DNA of 64,000 nt from Lepidodermella squamata. Taxonomy: Eukaryota > Gastrotricha. The notes beneath the pieces were generated by a model. It was not told where the DNA came from and ran no database searches. It saw nothing but the letters and a program-made list of their open reading frames with translations. The stretch spans positions 496,001-560,000 of the forward strand of contig JBLDXI010000064.1 in the NCBI GenBank assembly GCA_047495785.1, read 5' to 3'. A program made the translations under genes and the position numbers. This document shows positions 23,312 to 39,777 of this stretch, one piece after another; positions within the stretch are counted from its first letter, which is position 1; every line of letters begins with the position of its first letter.

Positions 23312-23793
23312 TGTTGTGAGAAAAATCGTTGAATAACACGCGCCGTTCTTCAATCAACAACCTTGTCTATCTCATGTTTTATCGATCGCGAGAGGCGAGA
23401 TGCGTAGTCGACTCGCCTTCCTGTGAGGGGTTGAAGGATGTGACACGGTTCCGAAGTGTCCACATCAGCTCATTAAAAAATCGATCATAGAGTCCCCATT
23501 TTCTCATTTAATTGACAATTTACACTTTAAGTGCTGAATTTTGTTTTTTTCTCATTTATCAGTGGAAATCACTTCAATAAACGCTGGTGATTCATGCATG
23601 AACAGGATCTATTGCGAATCAGTACATTTGCGAGGTTTCACGTGTCAGGTCAGCGAACTATCGAAAATTTCAGATCGATTTTCGATTTTGAGATTGAGAT
23701 TGGAATTATCGGCGTCATGAACATACTCACGACGACCTATACGGACTGATAAGGGCCTTAAGAAGCGCCTTATGAAAATTTTTATTAACCAAA

Positions 23794-24132
23794 CTATTTC
23801 TGAACCAAAACAAGTCTCAGCTTCGCATTCTCCTTGCCGCATTTCAGAGCGACAAGGGACGTTATGGTAGCGGCTCTGCCGTACTTTCTCAGGCATAACA
23901 GGTAGCGATTTCGTCTAGCGATTCGCATTGTCGCTATCATTTTCGATAGGCCGAAAGCCCCATCGCCAAACAGTGAAGCAGGGTTATCCGGCAAAATCGT
24001 AGCACTGCTATCACGTTCGACGCCTGTGAAAAGAAATAAAAAAATGGAGTATTAATAATTAAGAGAGAAATTACTGCTGAGTTGTGCTGATTCAATCAAA
24101 ATAGCCGCTAAAATAAGGACAAGTCGCAACAT
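23794..24132 (-). CDS. Two-cysteine secreted peptide, KYGK family (copy 2)
   Basis: Two exons, 24075-24132 and 23794-24023, phase-1 intron. Signal peptide MLRLVLILAAILIESAQ. The conserved core reads RYLLCLRKYGRAATITSLVA then LKC, followed by a longer charged/hydrophobic tail (GKENAKLRLVLVQK) absent from the other two copies. Divergence of the signal peptide and spacer, with conservation of the C-x-x-KYG-x-A core, points to constraint on the core. Confidence 0.6.
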
Positions 24133-24740
24133 TGCAATTTTGTGTATAATGAGTATTTTTTAATTGTTGAGCTTTCATTCAAGTAATTTAGTTTTTCCGT
24201 CTTATTCTTTATACCGGACAAAAGTAAGTTTTAATTATCCTACGGTAAGTCTACGTCTTTGTGCCTATTTTTAATATTACGACGTTTCCTTTTATACTTC
24301 TCGTCTACTCATGCGTTAATAAACAATTTTTAATATTAACGTGGGCTTGCGACTGTACTCGGATAGGACGTGTCGCTATTTAGAGCAGCACCCACAATTT
24401 ATTTTACAATTTATTCTCCAATCAAAAAGGCAATGCTTTATAACGTATTTCTTTTTAAGAAAGCAGGATTAACGCAGAATTTAATTTTTGTTCGATGGAG
24501 AACATGCGGTTTTTGCTCAGGCAATTTTCGGTCCTTCCTGTTTTCGTTTGGTATCAAAATTTGGGCTTACTTTAAAATAATCAGTTAAACTTTAGAGCAT
24601 TGCGAAAAATCAAAGGAATATCAGCGATCAATGAGCTTAGTTTCATAGGGTTCGATCAGACATTTATGATAGAACACAAAAAGCCAATTTTTATTTTTTC
24701 TATATAATTAAATTTTATATCCGCAATCTATAATGAGAAG

Positions 24741-25090
24741 CTATAACGAATTAGCGACATCATTGCACTTTCTTGAAGCCAGCGACGACAGCATAGCTGT
24801 TTTGCCGTATTTCCTCATACAAGCTGCGTAGCGGTATTGACGAGCTAATTTCTGCATTTTACGGTCGGGCGCTGGGAATTTTCCGGGCTTGTCCAGAGGG
24901 CGATTTCCCAACAAGATCGCTCTCCAACTATTTATACCTAAAATCGACTGAAATTATTAGGGACATGTTAATTGTGATATAGCTTACTCTCGACATCATT
25001 CGCTAGATTCGCATCGGTAGCGGAAGTTGCTATTGACAGTTGGATGAGCGATGTTATCAACATGACGAATAAAACGTTGCAAATCAGCAT
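24741..25090 (-). CDS. Two-cysteine secreted peptide, KYGK family (copy 3)
   Basis: Two exons, 24988-25090 and 24741-24937, phase-1 intron with acceptor GATTTTAG. Signal peptide MLICNVLFVMLITSLIQLS. Core RYAACMRKYGKTAMLSSLAS then RKCNDVANSL, nearly the same as copy 1, so copies 1 and 3 are closer to each other than to copy 2. The spacer (GNRPLDKPGKFPAPDRKMQK) resembles that of copy 1 (DRLDKAGEPPS). The three genes lie within 2.2 kb, same strand. Confidence 0.6.
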
Positions 25091-25518
25091 CGTCTCAGTC
25101 CTTCAAAACTTTCTAATACCCGTTTGCATCCAAATTTGCCTATTAAATGAGGTAGTATTGAACGGGGGAGGAGGAGGAGTACATATTATTGTCTCACATA
25201 GGCACGTTGCAAAAAATAGGCACGAAAAGTACGACGTAGTTGTCGTAGATTGAACATAATGAAGTGATACGTGGCAAGCTAATTATTAACTTCAAATCTT
25301 GCGAACAGATTCAATGTTTTAGCAAGCTAAATCAGATCTTACAAAGATAGAAAATTCATGTGGGACAATAAACTAAATATTTCTGCGAACTGAAACACAT
25401 TTTCAGCTGTGGGTGTGAGTAATCACTGTTCTTGAAAATCGTAAAAACACTTAATATTTCCCAATGAAGATTTATTGATTTTTCAGGACACGTGATGAAT
25501 TCAAAATGTTGGTCGAGT

Positions 25519-26949
25519 TCAGTTGAAATGATGCGGCATGATAGCTTGTACTGCGGCCATCTTCCTGCGCCTTAGCTTGTTTTTAGCCATACTCAACATT
25601 TTGGTAGGATTAACGCTTCTGAACACGGCTGATAGCAGCGTTTGAACGAGGATCATCAGCATTCCGACTTTGTTGAGCCAAGCCGTGGCGTATCGTGGCC
25701 CGAAGTCGAACCAGAACACCTGACAGAGGAAGCAGGCGAACGCTGGCGTGTACAGCAACATGAAAATAGCAAAAATCACGAATGACTGCCTCGCAAGTGA
25801 AATGTCGCGGTTCCTCGCCACTCGGTTGTAGCTTTTTGAGCTTGAAATGGACGCGCGATTCGGGACAGCCTCCCGTAAAGCATTCACTTGGTTCACCTTT
25901 TTGTATATTGCGTAGTAGTTTATTGTTGAAAAGACAACTGTGACTAACACCCAGATGGTGTAGTACAACATTTGGATAAGAGAAGTGTCAGCGTAGCCGA
26001 TCAGGTGGGTCTCGAAATTTCCGCACAACGCCATTATTTGTGTTGTATTATTCGGCATTGGAATAGCGATTTTCTTAGCGACGTAAGTTTGAAATGGGTA
26101 AGCCACCATCGGCACCACGGAAACACCAGTCAGGACTAGCAGCGCGGTTGCAAGGAAGACGACCTTTTTATAGCAAATGATGAATAATGTTACAAATCAG
26201 AGGCCTGAAAAGCGGTTTTCTGATTAACAAGGAGAATTTCTTTTTAAAACTTACTTTGAGTATGCTAGAACGCCAGAGAAAATAAGTTAATCGGGATCTT
26301 ATACCACCAGATAGTAAAACCAGGGGGAATGGGAGGGGGATAATTGAGGGATCGAAGCGAGGCCAAAGTTTATAAACTGTAAAAACCACATGGGAACTCG
26401 AATTTTCCATACTTTTGCATACGAATTTCCCATACGATTTCTGTTATTGCAAGATTGGACGCGTACCTTTTTAGTGTTATCCCGGTGGCCTGGCGTGTTG
26501 GAAAGCACTTTCAGGCGGCGTTCGTAGCTCATCAACATGCTGAGAATATTTCCGTATGAGCCAGTCGTCATCATGATCCAGGTACTTGCAGAACACAGGA
26601 AACTGTTGGCATCAGGCCAATTATTGTCTACTACCGTGAACAAAAGCGGGCCGGTGACTGCGATTACGAAAAGGATATCGCGAGCGCACAAGAAGCAGAG
26701 CAGGATGAAAAAATCTCGCTTAACGCCTTTTTTGTAAGTATATCGCAAATCTGCGATTGAAGCAGCGATGACGCATATGCTGGCAATGACGAAGAGCAGC
26801 GTGTATGATAGACGTGCATGAATCGTTGTGGCGCTCAGGTCGTGATAGGTGCCGATGAAGTACGGCCTAGAGCCGTTGAATCCGCGCTCTGGGATGTCGA
26901 CGACTACCCACGAGCCGCGGATGACTTCCGTTGCGTTGTAAATTGTCAT
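25519..26949 (-). CDS. Class A (rhodopsin-like) orphan GPCR
   Basis: Two exons, 26467-26949 and 25519-26163, joined in phase 0, giving about 375 residues. Seven hydrophobic segments are visible. The N-terminus has two N-glycosylation sequons (NAT, NGS). TM3 ends SYERRLKV, a variant of the E/DRY motif. TM4 starts directly after the junction (VVFLATALLVLTGVSVVPMV). TM6 is SFVIFAIFMLLYTPAFACF and TM7 ends NPTKM in place of NPxxY. The C-tail is short and basic. This arrangement resembles small-peptide or orphan invertebrate receptors; ligand unknown. Confidence 0.7.
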
Positions 26950-27589
26950 TCAAAGCGAGATCATTTGCGATGATGCACTGCACTTGAGATGAACGAAGAA
27001 AACAACTCGAAATGAGTAGAAATTGACTGACACAACTAACATTTAATAAGCTGTATCGAATGGCGACACGGCGAACGGTGCGATCAGCCCGGGGGTTGAT
27101 TCGTGCGTAGTCATCGTCGCTGCTCGAGGCCAATGTCAGGAGTAAACTTGAAGCATGAGTCATTCTTTATACCTTTCCGATTTCAAAACTTCGATCGCTT
27201 GGATTTTTGACCATTTTCAGGTTTCAAAATTGGTCGATAAAAGTGAGCAGTGAGGTTCCAGCGCTAAATTTGAACGATTGATTCATTTCTCAAAATGCCA
27301 AGGTAATATGGCGCAAGATTTATCCCTTTATCAGCCGTATCGGAGCAACGAATAAACCGACCGTATTGAAGACGAACTGCAAGTCTGTTGAATCATTTTT
27401 GGGCTCTTAGTAGCTTTTAGACCGCATTTGGTCTCAGTCCCGGGCTTATTTTGGTTACGTTGAGTAATATCCCATTTCCTAGTCACATGATTCGATTGAC
27501 GCCGTTTCGCTATTATCATTCCTTGAGATAACAAGTAGTTGCGAATAACTAGGTTATATAACAGGCCGCTTATCGGAGATAACGACGGT

Positions 27590-27644
27590 GATAAGACACG
27601 AATGGGTTTCCCTTACCACATCACAATCGTAAAAATCCACACCG
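27590..27644 (+). promoter_or_regulatory. Conserved upstream element of sulfotransferase 1
   Basis: A GATAAGA site, then (G)AATGGG, then CTTACCACATC, then CCACACCGG lie 30-83 bases upstream of the start codon. The same order and spacing occurs before the other two sulfotransferases. The GATA-type site suggests control by a GATA factor; CTTACCACATC may mark the transcription start. Both roles are inference. Confidence 0.55.
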
Positions 27645-27672
27645 GAAAATTGAACAAGAACCTTAAAACACC

Positions 27673-28626
27673 ATGTCCGCCCCTGATCATCAACACCACG
27701 GCCCGCCTGATCGTGAAGCGATCATGAAAATGATGGCCGAATTCGCTGAAATGTTCAAGCCTCTGGGCAACAACCAACAAGACGGCATGCCACGTGCCAT
27801 GTTCCGCGGCCACTGGCTGCCGGCCTTCATGCCGCTCTACTGGCCGCAAATCTACAACTTCCCTGTTACAAGCGACGACGTGTTCGTTCTGAGCTTCCCG
27901 AAATGCGGCACCCACTGGCTGCACTACATCACGCATTTGATAAAGACCGGCGATTTCGACAGCACACCACATCACATGCTGCTTGAACTGCCGAAACCGC
28001 TAATGCCAGCCGCGCTCGAACGCTACGGCGCTATGCCAGGTCCGAAAGTTTTGACAACCCACCTACCGCCTAGTTTGCTGCCGAAGGACGCCTACAACGC
28101 TAAGCTTATTTACATTTACCGAAACGCGAAAGACGCTGCGGTTTCTTTCTACCACCATCTAGCTGCTATGGATAATGAGCATTGGCCGTTTAAAATCACA
28201 TTTGAACAGTTTGCGAGGAATTACATCAATGGCGATTTTTCGTTTGGGCCTTACCACACACACGTGAAAGCTTACCATCAACTGAAACAAGACGGTAAGG
28301 ATATTCTGATTCTCCGATACGAAGATGTGAAAAAGGACCCATCTGGTGCGATTCGCAAAATTGCTGTCCACCTCGGCAAAGACCTTGACGATGCGACAGT
28401 TGAGAAGATTCGAGAGCGAACCAGCTTTTCGCAAATGCGGGAAAATAGAGGTTACAACTGGGCGGACGCGAAGCAGGCCGGCGTTTTCGCTAAGGATGCT
28501 GAGTTTCTTAGGAAGGGTGAAGTCGGCGACTGGCGCAATCACTTCAAAGATCCTCAGCTTTTGGCGGATTTCGAGAAGTATATCGCCGACAATTTGCCGC
28601 CAGAATTGATTATACCATGTGAATGA
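27673..28626 (+). CDS. Cytosolic sulfotransferase 1
   Basis: Intronless frame of 317 residues, with no signal peptide. Transfers sulfate from PAPS to a hydroxyl or amine acceptor. The 5'-phosphosulfate loop is LSFPKCGTHWLHYI (residues about 75-88); the catalytic His is in TTHLPPSLLPK; the 3'-phosphate site is YIYRNAKDAAVSFYHH; the C-terminal PAPS loop is RKGEVGDWRNHFKD; and a TVEKI dimerisation-like motif is present. Full family length. The N-terminus is His-rich (MSAPDHQHHGPP). Two close paralogues lie at 40918 and 49474. Substrate unknown. Confidence 0.9.
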   Translation: MSAPDHQHHGPPDREAIMKMMAEFAEMFKPLGNNQQDGMPRAMFRGHWLPAFMPLYWPQIYNFPVTSDDVFVLSFPKCGTHWLHYITHLIKTGDFDSTPHHMLLELPKPLMPAALERYGAMPGPKVLTTHLPPSLLPKDAYNAKLIYIYRNAKDAAVSFYHHLAAMDNEHWPFKITFEQFARNYINGDFSFGPYHTHVKAYHQLKQDGKDILILRYEDVKKDPSGAIRKIAVHLGKDLDDATVEKIRERTSFSQMRENRGYNWADAKQAGVFAKDAEFLRKGEVGDWRNHFKDPQLLADFEKYIADNLPPELIIPCE

Positions 28627-28999
28627 TATGTTTATCAACTGATTTGATCGTTTTAAAACATGATTAATTTAGTGATTCCAACACTTTCTGATTTTTCTGT
28701 CTATTTTATGTGATTGAATTTTTTTATTGATCTACAAAATTGAATTCAAGTAAAAAATTGAAATATATTAATAAAACATGGCTCTGAATTCAAGGTGTAA
28801 ACTTCAGCATTCGAAAAATCGCAAATATAATGATGGGAAATTTCCAAATAACCGGAAGTAGCGATGAGCTTTCTGGCGCTGCCACCTACCAGACAAAAAA
28901 TCGCAGATTTTGGGGTGTTTGGGGTGGCTAGAGAAACCCTCATTCCTCATTCCATGTGAAATGTGTTTTTATTTTACAAATAACTTATTGAATGTTTAA

Positions 29000-31900
29000 T
29001 CAACTTTCAAGTTCATCATCACCACCGGGCCGAGCCCTTGCCGATCGAGCCATGCCGGCAAACACAGAGTCCGCATTCGCGAGCAGGGCAGCGGGTGAGT
29101 CGAACTCTACGACGCGGCCCTGGTCCAGTACGAGGATGCGGTCCGAGTCCATGACGGTGTGCAGGCGGTGCGCGATCGTCAGCACCGTGCAGTCGGCAAA
29201 CTCGCGCCTGATCGTGCTCATGATGTGCTCGTCCGTCTCCACGTCGACCGCCGCCGTCGCTTCGTCCAGCACCAGCACCTTGGTCTTGTTCAGCAACGCC
29301 CTCGCCATGCACAGCAACTGCCGCTGGCCGACGGACAACGACTCGCCGTTCTCGCCACATTCGTGCGACAGGCCCTTCTCGCAACCGGCGACGAAATCTT
29401 TGAGGCCGGCGTGGTCAAGCGCCTCCCACAACGTCGCATCACTGTGCCGGTCGAACGGGTCCAGATTGTGGCGGATCGTGCCCGAGAACACAACAGGATC
29501 CTGTGGTAGAATCGTCAATCGCGACCTCAGCTGATGCAGCCCCAACTCTGCGATATCAATGCCATCGATCAGAATACGCCCGCTAGCTGCCTCAATCAAT
29601 CGGAATAAAGCTAGGGTCAGCGATGATTTGCCAGCCCCAGTTCGGCCGACAATGCCCACCTTCTCGCCGGGCTTAATCTCGCATGAAATTCCGTTTAGGA
29701 CCAGCTTCAGCCCATGCCTATAACGAGTTTCGTACTCTTCGAACGAGATTTGTCCGGAATGAGGCCAATCTGGGCTTTGCGACTTCTCCGGCACTTCCCA
29801 CTCAGCTTCACTGGGCAGGTCGGCGTATTCCTGAACTCGTTCAACCGAAACAACATTGGCTTCCAAATCTGAAGATAGCCTAACAAACATCGTCAGCATA
29901 TTCGTGACTTGAAGTGACGAGGACAGAACTAGGCCGACTATCGAGCTGTTGGTCGTGTTTCTGTAGAGAATCGCTAGCATAGATGTTGCGAAAACCATTA
30001 GATTTCCGATGAGTTGCAATCGCATCGCCAGCCATCGGTTGCAATACGATCCCGGCAGGTAGCTCATTTGATTTGTATCGATTCGCTTTGCCAATTCGTC
30101 AAGAAATCTGCCCTGGGCGTTGAACGCTCGAATCGTCGCTGCACCGGTGACTGTCTCGGCCAGGTAGTTGTAGATCGGAGCTCGAGTCACGGATTCGATA
30201 CGCTTCAACTGCCGCGTTGTCGGGATGTAGAACCGCTGCACAAAGTAGTAGAAAGCACCCATGACTACTGCCGCGATTGCGAACAGCGGAAAGCCGTAGA
30301 TCACAATGAAAATCGACATCAGGATTTGTAACTGCAAATAGGCTTGAATAAAGCAACGTTAACTCTATAACAACCCTGAAATGAAAGTCTAGCACTTAAA
30401 GCTAATTCATCTGTTTCAAAATAGTCTGTTCCTAAATCAACTTGCTAGGAATGTCATCCATGATCGCATGACTTGGGGAATTGAGTTATCAACCACGTCC
30501 GTATCTCGCCCAAATCGTGTCAGAATACGGCCGATGGGGGTTGTATCAAAAAAGGCGGTAGCACATCGCATGACGCGAACCAACATGGCCTGGTGCATAG
30601 TTCTCGCTGCCTGGGTCGATGAAGTTGCGAAGAACAGTGACTGCATGAGGATGCAAAACGCCTGGCCGGCCGCAGCCGCGCCGTACACGCCCAGGTACAT
30701 GTTCGACTTATCCATGTACTCGGTTGTATCATCCAGGGTTGTATTGAGTAGGAGAGGGTCTGAAGTCCATCTTGTCAACCAAATGCTGCCGAACATAAGA
30801 AAGCCATGGCTGCCGAGGAAGAAAATAATCCAGCAGGCGAAGAAAATAAGGTTGAACGCTTTGAAAAACGACCAGTAAACAGCTAGTTTAACACCGCCTT
30901 TCAGTTGCTCCTCTTCAGCTATCAATTTCTTCGGCGGAGAGCCTTTGAGCGAAGCAGCTTTGGCCTCCTCAGCCGGTTGCTTCTTACTATCTTCTGATTT
31001 GTCGCTGATTTGTCGAAGTAGTTCAAGTGCCTGTTGAGGCAGCTCAGCTTCTGCCAATGCCTCCGCCCCACCAGCCTCTGCCAAATGCTCTTTGATCAAC
31101 GCAGCAAAGGTCGCATCGGTGGCTATCAAGTCTCGGAAGGAGCCAATGTTAGAAATGGTACCATTCTGCATGACAATGATTTCATCGCACCGCGGCAGCC
31201 ACTGCAGGCCATGCGTGACCAGAACGCGAGTTTTGTCGCGCAACATCCCGTTTGGCCCGAGGATGTAGTCGAAAATGTGCTTACCAACATGAGCATCGAC
31301 GGCCGAGAGCGGGTCGTCCAGTAGGTAGATGTCCCGATCTGCATAAACAGCCCTCGCCAACGAAACACGCTGCTTCTGCCCACCCGACAGATTGATACCC
31401 TTCTCGCCGATCTCAGTCGTGTCGCCGTCGTCCAGGATCTGAAGGTCAGGGTTCATCGCACACGCCTCGATAACTTGGTCGTAGCGACTCTTCTCGAATT
31501 CACTGCCGAAGAGAATGTTGTTCCGTATAGTTGCGTTTTGTATCCAGGCCTGCTGCGCTACATAGGCTGTGGAGCCTCGGACGGAAACCTTACCAGCTGC
31601 CTTTTCGAGTTCGCCAAGAATAGCTGCGAGGAGGGACGACTTGCCACAGCCGACCGGGCCGACGACCGCCACTAGTTTGCCGCGCCCGATTTTGAAGTTG
31701 ACATTCGAAAGAACAGCGTTGTCGTTGAAGTTCCACGCGAATTTACCTCAGCTGACTTCAACCGCGTTAGACGATTCCTTAATACGATCGACAACTTCTG
31801 GGTCTAAATCTGTGCTTCGAAGGAATTTCCCGATTCGACGAATTGCGACAGAGGCCTGGGTAAGCTGTGAAATGGCCGATGAAAGAATGTCTAATGGCCC

Positions 31901-33683
31901 TCTTAGTATATTAAAAAGGGACAGAGCAACGAAAGCTTTATCTGGGGTTAACGGGTCCGGTGAGGTTAGTGTGTAAGTTGTGAAGGTGGCGACTAACACC
32001 ATGTAAGGAGCACAGACCCACGTGAATTGCGAGACTCCGTTCAAGTACGCCGATCGCCTCAACAGGATGAGTTCTTCCTCGCGGAATGATTTGATGCGGT
32101 CGACGAATGAGTTCTCCCACGCGTACATCTTCAGCACTTTGATGCCTGTGACGATTTCGGTCAAAAGACGCAGCCGCCTGTCCTTGAACACCATCTGCTT
32201 CGTCTGTTGCCGTTTGATCAGCGTTGAAACTGCGATGTTGATCGGAATGAGGCACGCCAGGATGATGAGCCCAACTAGGGCAGAACTTCCGACTGTATTC
32301 CACAGCATGAACATTGCAATTGCGATTTGAAGAGGGGCGGACCAGACTACCCACGATAGCGGGAGGCAGTTCAAGATTCTCTCGATATCCACCGCCATAA
32401 GGTTAACAATCTCGCCCACAGTCGATTGCCGCCTAGCTTCATTACTCATCGTCAAAGCCTTTTTGTAGATCAGTGTCAGCAGGGATGATTTAATGTGAGT
32501 AGCTACGATCATCCTCAGATGGAAGCATAGGTTGAACGAGATCGAACCGGTGAGGGTGGTGAGGAAAATCGCAATGGCGTAGATGTAGCCGTGCCAGTAC
32601 GGCTCTTTCGTGTCCTGCGTGTAGCTGATCATCCACCGCATCGTCACTGGGCCCATGAAGTTGCACAGGTCGAAAATCAACCGGCCCAGGTTTGACAGCA
32701 TGATTTGCGGCCAGTAGGTCTTCGCCATTGCCTTCAAAATTGACGGCTCGTATTCCTTGCCAGCGATTGATATCGTGACAGTTTGTTGATTCGACGACTC
32801 GTCTTGGATATGCCTGTCGTTGCGAGTCGGCTGATCGACTACAACCGAGTGGTATTTCTTGCGCTTTTCCAGCTCTTCGTACCAATGCCGCTCGAATTGA
32901 GGCACGACGTTGTTGCAAATGTCCCGAGGGTGCAGTTTAGGTAGATCTGCGAGTTCGAGGGACTTTTTAAAGCCGAGCCAACACAGCGATGTCACCCAGT
33001 GAAAGGAGAGGTAAGACGGGAAGCTAGCCCTGGCTTCGGGAGATATTTTCATGTCGTCCCTCAGGCGTTTCGGCAGCGCCTCGATCAGGCACGAAAGCAC
33101 CAGTTGAATGAGCAGAATGGCGTAGTAGATGCTGAATACGACGACTCGGTATGAATCATTCTCGCCAGGCGATTGGCTGCACGTCAGAAGTTGGGCAATG
33201 CCAAGAATCGATAGAACAGCCCAGAATAGGAACAGAGGCGCTGAATTAATGACACCAACCTTCCGCTCCAAATGCATCAGAATTACAGTCCAGCCGAAAG
33301 TTAGAAGTTGAGCCATAGGTCCGAAGTAGTAGGACAGGTCTGGTTTAAGGCCCGAAACTTCTTCGCTCAAAGTTTTGAAGAAGTTCATTGCGGCGAGAAA
33401 AGCGAGTAAAATTGATACTATGGACTTGACTGCACCGAGAATGGTCAGCGGCAGAGGGTCTGTCCGTTTTTTGAAGATGTAAATAAGGTAGATTGGTGAT
33501 GTTAGGGCCAACATCAAGCACGGTGCCATGGTGAGCACTGTATTCTCCAAGCATGGCGTGAAATTTGGAAAATCTGTGTTCCATGTTAGATCAACGTCCT
33601 GCAGCGAGGGTGATTTTGCACTTTTTTCAATGACGAGCGATGAAACTTACCCAAAATTCAGACTTGCAAAATTCACGAGACAT
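29000..33683 (-). CDS. ABCC/MRP-type ABC transporter with in-frame TGA
   Basis: Exons 33651-33683, 30446-33598 and 29000-30331; joined length about 1,505 codons, typical of MRP1-like proteins. The N-terminus (MSREFCKSEFW then DVDLTWNTDFPNFTPC) matches the start of the extra TMD0. TMD1 follows, then NBD1 (Walker A GPVGCGKSS, signature LSGGQ, Walker B YLLDD), TMD2, and NBD2 (GRTGAGKSS, SVGQRQL, VLDEATAAVD). The product should export organic anions or conjugates across the plasma membrane. A TGA codon (31748-31750) interrupts the frame just before NBD1 although coding homology continues in frame on both sides. The second intron (30332-30445) starts with GC, not GT (CTA|GCAAGT), and joins in phase 0. 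Damaged allele, recoding or sequence error cannot be separated here. Confidence 0.85.
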
Positions 33684-34224
33684 TTATGTTTTTGTGGTAA
33701 GCTGGCTGGCGACTGAAATAACTGATAAAGCGAGGGTGAGAATAACTGGCGGACATTTCTTTCTTTTTCTTATCGCCTGGGTATTATCAAATGAGTAGCT
33801 CTTTTTAAGCTCACTCAAATGCAAGGTTTACACAGTCTGGTCATACAGGAAGTTCAAGAACTAAAAGACAATTAATTTCAGACTTTCAGAAGAAGACTCA
33901 AGTTCACCCTGTCGCGGGCAGCACTGCATGGCTTTGGGTGATTTTTGTATATTCTTCGTTCTTCTCATCCGATTGGTCGGCTTGCGGGATGCCCAGCACT
34001 TCTGAATCTCACCTTGAACAAAGTCGCATTGCCATCAAATTTGCTACTGCGCCAAAATCCCTATAGCCACTACTTTCTTAATACAATGATGTATGAAAAG
34101 TGAAAAAGTGAAAATGAAAACAATAAATTCATCTCGGTTTTTTCCAAAATTGATTGATATCTTGAAAATTGAAGTCGACCTGTGTGAAGCTGCCTTCAGT
34201 TCACGTTGAAGTTGGTGATAACGT

Positions 34225-34520
34225 TCAGCATTTCAACTTCAATATCGAGTCAAGCTGAATTGCTACGCCGATTATCAAGCTGTCTACCGTCCGGCGTTTT
34301 GGAGAAGCTTCGATCAGGCACGAAAGTATCAGTTGAATGCGTAGAAAGACGTCGTATTTGCTGGAAACTGTGAATCGGTACGAATAATTATCAAAAAGCG
34401 ACTCGGTACGAACACGAGAGGTTCGGTCAGAAATTGGCAGGAATCCTGGTGGGTCTAGATAACGGATAAACACTGTTGGTTGATTGAGTAATCGGGTTGC
34501 ATTGAAAAATTCAAGCCGAA
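34225..34520 (-). pseudogene. Fragment of the ABCC gene (TMD0 region)
   Basis: The minus-strand reading IQLILSCLIEASPKR matches IQLVLSCLIEALPKR of the adjacent ABCC gene, and flanking DNA (CGATCAGGCACGAAAG; CGACTCGGTA) also matches parts of 33,060-33,180. The copy is short, diverged and rearranged. It looks like a partial tandem duplicate that decayed. Confidence 0.55.
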
Positions 34521-35462
34521 AGTATGTCATAACACAATAATAGCTGTGTTTATCTCTTGATGATGGAAAGGTGTGCGAGACAGGAGGTAAACCTCTCCAA
34601 CAGTCGTGCGCGCACGCGTCCAGACGATAATATCTTGTTGATTACTCCACCTACACTGTCTGGCTAGCCACGTCAACGCCAGGTAGCCGGCAATGCTCTC
34701 ATCGCTAGTGGGGTTAAGACTCTCGTATATACTTGTAGAGGAAACAAACTCACACACAAACACATGATGATGATGATGATGGGTGAATGAATGAAGGAAA
34801 AAATGCTCATTAGTCATCATAAACAGCGCTGGTATAAGCATCTTTACGTGTTGTTGCTACGAAGCTAAAATTATTATACTGTAATATCACTACCAGTATG
34901 TAAACCAATCGATTTGATACTACGAGGGTTCGCAATTCTAAAGGGATGCATAAAAAGATAGTGAATGATTGAAGTAAACCGGATGATGTTACCATGAATG
35001 TGTTATAAAAAGCTAACCTGCTTATTTTTAGGTCTGCCAAATATCGGTCACGATGCTAATGGTAGCTGAGTTAACGTGTAACGTGCACACATGCTCGTCT
35101 ACCTGGGTGATTAAAATTGTCTGATTCACTGATTAAAAAAAAACTTGGTCGTCGCGGCTAAGTCGCCGCCGTCACGTGAAATAATGGCGGCATGAGGGCG
35201 CCATAGATTTTCGAGTTCAGGGATAATAATAGCTTCTGCCATGATGGAGCCAAGTATAAGTACTCATCATCTCCTTCATCTAGCCATTTCACCCGTTGGA
35301 TAAAAATTTATATTTACTCACTCAGCCTCTCGAACTGAGGATGCTTTCAAATCTCATTTTTTTAATCGTGTTGAAATTTAAGGTTTTGCAGGGCATTGTA
35401 AAGTATGTAACCTAAAAGTCTAGATTTTGATTCTCATTGCTATTTCATTATACAACGAATGA
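34521..35462. other. Intergenic stretch with short microsatellite
   Basis: No recognised coding domain. A short ATG/CAT trinucleotide run sits near 34,764-34,782. The remainder is A/T-rich. It contains the 5' side of the EGF/C-type-lectin gene, whose first exon I could not fix. Confidence 0.4.
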
Positions 35463-35526
35463 TTCTGCTGATTCTTCTTACAGGCAAGTTTTCATAGATT
35501 TTCCATTGTCATGTTTTATTCCTAAT

Positions 35527-39777
<4,251 letters not shown>

